Positions 57,190 through 64,000 of a DNA stretch of 64,000 bases are shown here, in pieces. Below the pieces are notes generated by a model. The model was not told where the DNA came from. It saw only the letters and a program-made list of their open reading frames with translations, and did not search any database. Made by a program: the position numbers and the translations under genes. Position 1 is the first letter of the stretch. Each line of letters opens with the position of its first letter. Source of the stretch: Promicromonospora soli (lineage in GTDB: Bacteria; Actinomycetota; Actinomycetes; Actinomycetales; Cellulomonadaceae); assembly GCF_014653785.1 (NCBI RefSeq), contig NZ_BNAS01000011.1, positions 1-64,000 on the forward strand, read 5' to 3'.

Positions 57190-58587
57190 ATGTCTGCTGT
57201 GGTGAAACGGGAACGAGTGGGCCAAGGGGCTTGGGATGGTGCCGGCGATGCTGCCGCGGTCGCACATGACCGGTACGAGGCGCGAGCCGATGGGTCTGTC
57301 TTGCTTGAACGTGAGGTGCGGGAGCTCGTCCGTCGACGTGGGCTTGACCCGATGGCCGAATCTGAGCGATTCGAAGTATTGGTGCGCGAAGCGGCTGCGG
57401 ACTACGCCGAACGCGCGGCCCGGGGTGCCGTCCAGCCGCTGACCGACGTGGATGGGGCAGTGCAGGAGGTCATCGACACGGTCGGTGGATTCGGGCCTCT
57501 GCAGCCGTATCTCAACGATCCGGAGATTGAGGAGATTTGGATCAATTCGCCGACGCACGTCTACGTCGCGCGGCGCGGCGTGCCCGAGCTGACCAGCACG
57601 GTCCTGACCACCGAGCAGGTGCGTGACCTGGTGGAACGCATGCTCAAGACCTCGGGGAGACGCCTCGACCTGTCCAGCCCGTTCGTCGACGCGCGGCTGC
57701 CGGGCGGCGAGCGGCTGCACGTCGTCATCCCTGACATAACCCGCGCGCACCTCGCGGTGAACATCCGCAAGCACGTGGTGCGGGCCCACTCGCTCGCGGA
57801 CATGGTGCGGCTCGGGTCGCTGACCGCCCAGGCCGCTACCTTCCTCGACGCCGCGGTGCGGACAGGGCTGAACGTGCTGGTGTCGGGCCAGACCCAGGCC
57901 GGCAAGACCACGATGCTCAATGCGTTGGCCGGGTCGATCCCCGGCTCTGAGCGGGTCATCTCGGCCGAGGAGGTCTGGGAGCTGCGCCTCCCGGTCCGCG
58001 ACCACGTGGCGCTGCAGACCCGCCCGGCGAACCTCGAGGGCACGGGCGAGGTGCCGCTGCGGCGCCTGGTCAAGGAGGCCCTGCGGATGCGTCCCGACCG
58101 GATAGTGATCGGCGAGGTCCGCGAGGCCGAGGCGTTCGACCTGCTCATCGCCCTGAACAGCGGCATCCCCGGGATGTGCACGCTGCACGCCAACACGGCG
58201 CGCGAGGCAGTCGCCAAGATGACCACGCTCCCGCTGCTCGCGGGCGAGAACGTGTCCGACCGGTTCGTGGTACCCACCGTTGCCTCCGCGGTGGACCTCG
58301 TGGTGCACCTCGGCCTGAGCAGGGCGGCCGACGGCTTGGTCCGGCGGCAGGTGCGCGAGATCGTCGCGGTGACCGGCCGCGTCGAGGAGGGGCGCATCGA
58401 GACCGCTGGGATCTTCGACCGGGACGCCGGGGGCGACCTGCGCCGCGGCGACGGGATGCCGCCCGGCGAGGACCGGTTCGAGCGTGCCGGGATCGACGTG
58501 CGGGCGCTGCTCGCCGACCCGCGCGTCGTTCCCGTCGGCGCGCGTCCCGAGGCCCGCGCGGGCGCCGGTCCCTGGGCGGCGCGCTGA
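57190..58587 (+). CDS. CpaF/TadA family type II/IV secretion ATPase
   Basis: TadA powers assembly of Flp-type pili or a related Tad secretion system. The 465-residue protein has an N-terminal helical region, PEIEEIWINSPTHVYV, Walker A GQTQAGKTT, SAEEVWELRLP in the Asp-box position, RMRPDRIVIGEVREAEAFDLLIALNSG (Walker B region) and the CTLHANTAREA His-box. The start is the ATG preceded by GGGGAGGG. The Asp-box reads EEVWEL where related proteins have ED, a conservative change. It overlaps the next gene as TGATG. Confidence 0.93.
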   Translation: MSAVVKRERVGQGAWDGAGDAAAVAHDRYEARADGSVLLEREVRELVRRRGLDPMAESERFEVLVREAAADYAERAARGAVQPLTDVDGAVQEVIDTVGGFGPLQPYLNDPEIEEIWINSPTHVYVARRGVPELTSTVLTTEQVRDLVERMLKTSGRRLDLSSPFVDARLPGGERLHVVIPDITRAHLAVNIRKHVVRAHSLADMVRLGSLTAQAATFLDAAVRTGLNVLVSGQTQAGKTTMLNALAGSIPGSERVISAEEVWELRLPVRDHVALQTRPANLEGTGEVPLRRLVKEALRMRPDRIVIGEVREAEAFDLLIALNSGIPGMCTLHANTAREAVAKMTTLPLLAGENVSDRFVVPTVASAVDLVVHLGLSRAADGLVRRQVREIVAVTGRVEEGRIETAGIFDRDAGGDLRRGDGMPPGEDRFERAGIDVRALLADPRVVPVGARPEARAGAGPWAAR

Positions 58588-59444
58588 TGGGCGTCGTGGC
58601 GGGACTGCTCCTGGGTGCCGGTGTGTTCTGCGTGTGGTGGTCGTTCTGGGCCCCGACGCCGCGCGCCGTCGGCCGGGTGACCTGGCAGATGCGCACCCGG
58701 GACCTGCTCACGCAGGCCGGAGCGCCATCGGTCACGCCCGCGATGCTCGTGGGTGCCTGCGCGGCGCTGGGCGTCGTGACCCTGCTGCTGGCGCTCGTCC
58801 TGACCCGCTCACCAGCCATCGCCGCATGCTTCGCGGTGCTGGCCGCGCCCGGCCCCGTGATGCTGGTCCGCGCACGGGCACGCCGCCGTCGTCGTGCACT
58901 GCGGGAGGTCTGGCCAGAGGTCGTGGACCACCTCTCTTCAGGGGTGCGGGCCGGGCTGTCGCTGCCCGAGGCGGTGGCCCAGCTGGGGCACCGCGGGCCG
59001 GTCGAGCTGCGGGAGCCGTTCGGCCGCTTCGCGCACGACTACCGGGCCGGCGGCCGGTTCGGGGACGCGCTCGACGCACTCAAGGAGCGCCTCGCGGACC
59101 CGGTGGCCGACCGGATCATCGAAGCCCTTCGCCTCACGCGGGAGGTCGGCGGCCAAGACCTGGGCCGGCTCCTGCGGACGCTCAGCGGATTCCTGCGGGA
59201 GGACGCCGCGACCCGCGGCGAGCTCGAGGCACGACAGAGCTGGACCGTCAACGGCGCCCGCGTAGCGGTCGCCGGACCGTGGGTGGTGCTCGCCCTGCTC
59301 TCCACCCGGCCGGAGACGGCCCGCGCCTACGACTCGCCCGCCGGGATCACGGTGCTGGTCACCGGCGGACTCTGCGCCCTGGTCGCCTACCGGGCGATGC
59401 TGCGGATCGGGCGCCTGCCCGCCGAGCGCAGGGTGCTGCGGTGA
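58587..59444 (+). CDS. TadB-like type II secretion F-domain protein
   Basis: The 285-residue protein has an N-terminal membrane helix, a second hydrophobic pair (about 50-90), a basic RARARRRRRALREVWPEVVDHLSSGVRAGLSLPEAV cytoplasmic T2SSF domain and C-terminal helices. It forms half of the inner-membrane platform of the Tad machine. Start and stop overlap both neighbours (TGATG and GTGA), so tadA-tadB-tadC translation is coupled. Confidence 0.9.
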   Translation: MGVVAGLLLGAGVFCVWWSFWAPTPRAVGRVTWQMRTRDLLTQAGAPSVTPAMLVGACAALGVVTLLLALVLTRSPAIAACFAVLAAPGPVMLVRARARRRRRALREVWPEVVDHLSSGVRAGLSLPEAVAQLGHRGPVELREPFGRFAHDYRAGGRFGDALDALKERLADPVADRIIEALRLTREVGGQDLGRLLRTLSGFLREDAATRGELEARQSWTVNGARVAVAGPWVVLALLSTRPETARAYDSPAGITVLVTGGLCALVAYRAMLRIGRLPAERRVLR

Positions 59445-60358
59445 CGGGCTGGGCGTCGGGGGCGCTCGCGGGCCTCGGCGTCGCGCTGGGGATCCTGATC
59501 GTGCTGGCCCGCCTGCGGGCGCGTGCCGTCACCCTCGACGAGCGGCTCGCGCCGTACCTGCGCCCGCGCGACGCGACCTCGACGCTCCTGCGCGAGGTCA
59601 GCCGCACCTCGGCGGTGGTCCGCCTCCTCGGCCTGCACGACGTCGGCGCGCGGCTCGAAAGGTTCGGCTCGCCCCGCGAGGAGGTGCGACGACGGCTCGA
59701 CCGCGCCGGGTCCGCGGAGTCTGTCGACCACTTCCGGGCCCGGCAGGTTGTGTGGACGGTGGCCGGGCTCGCCGCCGGCCTGGGGATCGCACTGCTGCTC
59801 GCGGCGACCCGCGGGGCCGCGGTAGTCCCGCTGGCGGCGCTCGTCGTCGTCGCGGGCGGATGCGGCTACGTGGCGTGCGACCAGGCCCTCACCCTGCAGG
59901 TCCGGCGGCGCGAGGAGCGGCTGCTCGCCGAGCTGCCGACCATCGCGGAGCTGCTCGCCCTGGCCGTGGCGGCGGGGGAGAGCCCGCCTGCCGCCCTCGA
60001 ACGCGTGGCCTCGACGGCGCGCGGCGAGCTGGCCGCCGAGATCCGGCGCATGGTCGCCGAGGTGCGCGCCGGAGCGCCCGTGACCGCCGCCCTGACCGCG
60101 CTCGCGGACCGGTCCGGCCTGCCGCCCCTGTCGCGGTTCGCCGAGGGCGTGGTGGTCGCGCTGGAACGCGGCACGCCCCTGGCCGACGTGCTGCGGGCCC
60201 AGGCCCACGACGTCCGTGAGGCAGGCCGCCGCTCGCTCCTGGAAGCGGGCGGCCGCAAGGAGATCCTGATGATGATCCCCGTGGTGTTCCTGGTGCTTCC
60301 AGTGACCGTCATCTTCGCTGTTTTCCCGAGCCTTGCCACTCTGAGGATCGGGCTCTGA
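59441..60358 (+). CDS. TadC-like type II secretion F-domain protein
   Basis: The 305-residue protein is the second platform component. It has an N-terminal helix, a central pair of membrane helices (about 105-150), the T2SSF domain RRREERLLAELPTIAELLALAVAAGESPPAAL and a C-terminal helix ending PVTVIFAVFPSLATL. GTG start with a 4-nt overlap. Confidence 0.9.
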   Translation: MTGWASGALAGLGVALGILIVLARLRARAVTLDERLAPYLRPRDATSTLLREVSRTSAVVRLLGLHDVGARLERFGSPREEVRRRLDRAGSAESVDHFRARQVVWTVAGLAAGLGIALLLAATRGAAVVPLAALVVVAGGCGYVACDQALTLQVRRREERLLAELPTIAELLALAVAAGESPPAALERVASTARGELAAEIRRMVAEVRAGAPVTAALTALADRSGLPPLSRFAEGVVVALERGTPLADVLRAQAHDVREAGRRSLLEAGGRKEILMMIPVVFLVLPVTVIFAVFPSLATLRIGL

Positions 60359-60398
60359 CATGACTCTGCGAACGGGTCCGCTGACGAAAGGACGTGCC

Positions 60399-60563
60399 AT
60401 GAGCAAGGATCGCGAGCTGGACCCTGAACGGGGCGACGTGCCCGGTTGGGTACTCGTCACGCTGATGACCGCCGGACTGGTGGTCGCGCTCTGGGCGGTC
60501 GCGGGCCCGCTGCTCGAGGACGCGTTCCGGCAGGCGATCAGCAGCGTCACCGGACAGGGGTGA
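60399..60563 (+). CDS. Pilin-like small membrane protein of the Tad locus
   Basis: The 54-residue peptide has a charged N-terminus ending in ERGDVPGWVLVTLMTAGLVVALWAV, one membrane helix and a short tail. This is the form of an Flp-type pilin or small Tad component. AAAGGA precedes the ATG at 60399 by 7 nt; an in-frame ATG at 60360 lacks a ribosome site. The stop overlaps the next gene by 4 nt (GTGA). Confidence 0.82.
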   Translation: MSKDRELDPERGDVPGWVLVTLMTAGLVVALWAVAGPLLEDAFRQAISSVTGQG

Positions 60564-60940
60564 GCTCCGGCCGGTCCGAGCACGGCTCCGCGGCCGTCGA
60601 GTTCCTCCTGGTCTCCGTGCTGGTCCTGGCGCTGCTGCTCGGCGTGGTCCAGGTGGCGCTCGCGGTGCACGTCCGATCTCTCGCCACCGACGCAGCGGCT
60701 GAGGGCGCTCGCGTCGCGGCCCGCGCCGACCGCACCCCGGCTGACGGTGTGGCCCGGACCCGGGCGCTCCTGGCCGACGCCCTGACCGGCGACTACGCCC
60801 GCGACGTCACCGCGCGCCGGGCCACGCTCGACGGCTCCGCGGTCACCGAGGTGACGGTGCGCACGCCGCTGCCCGTGGTCGGGTTGCTCGGGCCCGGCGG
60901 GACGCTGACGGTGCGGGGCCACGCGCTGGAGGAGCTGTGA
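60560..60940 (+). CDS. TadE-like pseudopilin
   Basis: The 126-residue protein begins with the TadE signature EHGSAAVEFLLVSVLVLALLLGVVQ, a membrane helix with the conserved Glu after the cleavage-like GSAAVE site. The rest is a small extracytoplasmic domain. It is a minor pilin-like component; GTG overlaps at both ends support coupled translation. Confidence 0.88.
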   Translation: MSSGRSEHGSAAVEFLLVSVLVLALLLGVVQVALAVHVRSLATDAAAEGARVAARADRTPADGVARTRALLADALTGDYARDVTARRATLDGSAVTEVTVRTPLPVVGLLGPGGTLTVRGHALEEL

Positions 60941-61383
60941 GGGGCGCTGGTCCGGCGGGGGAGCGCGGCTCCGCCATGGTCGAGTTCCTCGGCGTAGCGC
61001 TGATCCTGCTGATCCCGCTCGTCTACCTCGTGGTGACGCTGGGGCGTGTCCAGGCCGGTGCGTTCGCCGCCGAGGGCGCAGCCCGGGAGGCGGTCCGCGC
61101 GATGGTCACGGCGGAGTCGTCGTCGGCGGGGGCGGCCCGCGCCGAGACCGCAGTCGGTATCGCCCTCGCGGACCAGGGCTTCGCGCGCGATGCCGGCGTG
61201 CTCAGCCTGGAGTGCTCGTCGTCCCCGTGCCTGACGCCGGGCGGCGCCGTGGGCGCCGTCGTCCGGGTCGAGGTGCCACTGCCCCTGCTGCCCGACGCCG
61301 TGCGCAGCTGGGTGCCGCTGTCCGTCCCGGTCGAGGCGGCCCGGACCGGAACGGTCGACAGATACACGCAGGCCCGGCCGTGA
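60937..61383 (+). CDS. Second TadE-like pseudopilin
   Basis: The 148-residue protein has ERGSAMVEFLGVALILLIPLVYLVV at its N-terminus, the same TadE-type segment, then an extracytoplasmic domain with two Cys (LECSSSPCL) that could form a disulfide. It ends the pilus transcript; a strong hairpin follows. Confidence 0.87.
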   Translation: MRGAGPAGERGSAMVEFLGVALILLIPLVYLVVTLGRVQAGAFAAEGAAREAVRAMVTAESSSAGAARAETAVGIALADQGFARDAGVLSLECSSSPCLTPGGAVGAVVRVEVPLPLLPDAVRSWVPLSVPVEAARTGTVDRYTQARP

Positions 61384-61394
61384 GGCGCACGACA

Positions 61395-61442
61395 GCGGCG
61401 GCCCGCATCCTCCTCGGGGAAGGTGCGGGCCGCCGCCGTTTT
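61395..61442 (+). terminator. Rho-independent terminator after the Tad genes
   Basis: A perfect 13-bp GC-rich stem (61395-61407 with 61424-61436) with a 16-nt loop is followed by CGTTTT. It ends the Tad transcript just before the convergent xylanase stop and could also serve that gene. Confidence 0.85.
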
Positions 61443-61457
61443 GGGCAGGTCAGCCCG

Positions 61458-62837
<1,380 letters not shown>

Positions 62838-62864
62838 TCACCCCCGGTGTCAAGTCCTCTCGCT

Positions 62865-62872
62865 AAACGTTT
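62865..62872. promoter_or_regulatory. LacI-type operator upstream of the xylanase gene
   Basis: GCTAAACGTTTTCT contains the perfect palindrome AAACGTTT with the central CG of LacI-family sites. It lies 94 nt before the xylanase start and is the expected place for xylose/xylo-oligosaccharide control. Confidence 0.6.
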
Positions 62873-62977
62873 TCTAACCTCGGACGGTCGGGGGCCCGGT
62901 GCTGTGAGCAGGGATGTCAGGGCCGGCTTTCAAACCTCCGCCGCGCCGGGACCGTGCGGCCCGGACACAATGAGCGG

Positions 62978-63451
62978 ATGAGCCCTGCCGACCACAGCGG
63001 ACGCGACCACAGCGGACGCGACCCGGAGAGCGGCCGGATCATGCTGCTGACCGCCGCGTTCGTCGCGTTCGCGCTGATGCTGGTCGCGGTGGTCGCCTCC
63101 GCGAGCGCTGTCCACCTGGACCGCAAGGCGCTCTACGACGTCGCGGACCTCGCGGCGGCCGACGCCGCGGACGCGATGTCCCCGGACGCTTTCTACACGG
63201 GCGTCGGCGCACCCGCCGACGGCGCTTCCCTCACCCTGTCCGACACCGGGGTGCGTGCCGCCGTCGAGCAGTACCTGGCCGAGCATCCGCCGGGGCTGCC
63301 CGTGGCGGTGGCCGAGGCGTCGTCGCCGGATGGCCGCTCGGCCCGGGTGACCCTGGCGGGCGTGTCCCGGCCGCCGCTGCTGCGCTGGTTCACTGACTCG
63401 TTCGGCGGCGGGATCACCGTCTCGGCGTCGTCGACGGCACGAGCGTGGTGA
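62978..63451 (+). CDS. TadG-like pilus-associated protein
   Basis: The 157-residue protein begins with a Ser/Arg/Asp-rich segment, then GRIMLLTAAFVAFALMLVAVVASAS, a membrane helix typical of TadG/TadE-like proteins, and a small extracytoplasmic domain. The ATG at 62978 is chosen because the upstream GTG adds only eight unconserved residues. It probably belongs to the Tad operon but is separated from it by the xylanase gene. Confidence 0.82.
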   Translation: MSPADHSGRDHSGRDPESGRIMLLTAAFVAFALMLVAVVASASAVHLDRKALYDVADLAAADAADAMSPDAFYTGVGAPADGASLTLSDTGVRAAVEQYLAEHPPGLPVAVAEASSPDGRSARVTLAGVSRPPLLRWFTDSFGGGITVSASSTARAW

Positions 63452-63572
63452 GCTCGCGGACGCGGAGCCATTCACCTTGTATGTGAGTTTCGAAGGTCGG
63501 GGCTCGTTATAGTCGGCCCGGAGTTTGTGCTGGTCATCAGCAATCTCGTCGACCACATCGAGGGAGCAGGCT

Positions 63573-64000
63573 GTGCTGTCCGACATCGCGGCAGGTGTGC
63601 CGCAGCCGCAGATCAAGCCGCTGGTCGCCGGGGATCCGCAGAAGCTGGGTGGGTACGAGGTCCGGGGCAGGATCGGGAGCGGCGGCATGGGCGCCGTCTA
63701 TCTCGGTGCGACGCCCAACGGACGGGCGCTGGCCATCAAGGTGATCCACCCGGAGCGGGTGGGCGAGCACGAGTTCCGGGCCCGCTTCCGGCGTGAGGTC
63801 GCCGCCGCGACGCGGGTGCGCAGCAAGCAGACGGCCGCGGTGATCGACTACGACGTCGAGGCGCCGACGCCGTGGCTGGCCACCGAGTACGTGCCCGGAC
63901 CGACCCTGGCCCAGGTCGTTGCCGAGGTGGGCGTGCTGCCGGAGCCAGCGGTGCGGGAGCTGGTGGTGGGCGTGGCCCGGGCTCTGGACGCGATCCATGC
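63573..64000 (+). CDS. Serine/threonine protein kinase, N-terminal part (3' partial)
   Basis: The frame from the GTG at 63573 stays open to the right edge (142 codons). YEVRGRIGSGGMGAVYLG is the glycine-rich loop, LAIKVIHPE holds the catalytic Lys, and EYVPGPTLAQVV the hinge region: these are PknB-type kinase N-lobe features. AGGGAG precedes the GTG by about 7 nt. It may be a receptor kinase, but any transmembrane and sensor domains would be outside the window. Confidence 0.85.
   Translation, partial: MLSDIAAGVPQPQIKPLVAGDPQKLGGYEVRGRIGSGGMGAVYLGATPNGRALAIKVIHPERVGEHEFRARFRREVAAATRVRSKQTAAVIDYDVEAPTPWLATEYVPGPTLAQVVAEVGVLPEPAVRELVVGVARALDAIH

Overview
This 64 kb window is very GC-rich, almost gapless coding DNA with frequent GTG starts and 1-4 nt stop/start overlaps. 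It carries actinobacterial hallmarks: a biotin-dependent acyl-CoA carboxylase locus with a small epsilon subunit, three LytR-CpsA-Psr (LCP) cell-wall ligases, LysG/LysE amino-acid export, a Tad pilus locus, and a secreted GH10 xylanase with a CBM2 module. Together these suggest a plant-polymer-degrading member of the Micrococcales (Cellulomonas/Promicromonospora-like). That placement is inference, because no rRNA or other phylogenetic marker is present.

Layout. 1-5.2 kb: dTDP-L-rhamnose synthesis (rfbB, rfbC, rfbD, rfbA) after the tail of a UDP-sugar dehydrogenase gene, with the genes on alternating strands, followed by an LCP ligase. 5.2-10.5 kb: phosphohexomutase and purine nucleoside phosphorylase, an LpdA-type flavoprotein, a small unknown and a Nudix hydrolase. 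10.5-18.8 kb: acyl-CoA carboxylase alpha, beta and epsilon subunits, biotin ligase, Maf nucleotide pyrophosphatase and a DUF885 metallo-hydrolase. 18.9-29.4 kb: class III nucleotidyl cyclase, enoyl-CoA hydratase, secreted lysyl-oxidase-like protein, XRE regulator/SDR pair, HAD phosphatase, ECF sigma factor with a coupled membrane partner, SRAP protein and an MFS efflux pump. 29.4-38 kb: secreted phytase-like/glycerophosphodiesterase fusion, two tandem LCP paralogs, LysG between two LysE exporters, and an aminotransferase.

38-41.5 kb is a decay zone. It has a cluster of DnaA-box-like sites, two degraded oxidoreductase genes, two adjacent perfect palindromes, and a GMC (cholesterol-oxidase-like) gene whose frame runs on into an antisense TSUP exporter. 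41.8-57 kb is one coherent myo-inositol utilisation unit. A LacI-type regulator faces three regularly spaced operator palindromes, which precede an ABC transporter (binding protein, permease, single-domain ATPase). Then come oxidoreductase, isomerase, Cgl0159-type aldolase, transaldolase, iolC, mmsA/iolA, iolB, iolD and an iolH-like gene. Inositol would be imported, oxidised, ring-opened (IolD), isomerised (IolB), phosphorylated (IolC), cleaved by an aldolase, and the malonate semialdehyde converted to acetyl-CoA (IolA). A canonical iolE is not recognisable.

57-64 kb is a Tad-type pilus/secretion locus (TadA-, TadB- and TadC-like, pilin-like peptide, two TadE-like, one TadG-like protein), interrupted by an antisense GH10-CBM2 xylanase with its own LacI-type operator. 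A serine/threonine kinase gene runs off the right edge. I saw no tRNA, rRNA, CRISPR array or intact insertion sequence.
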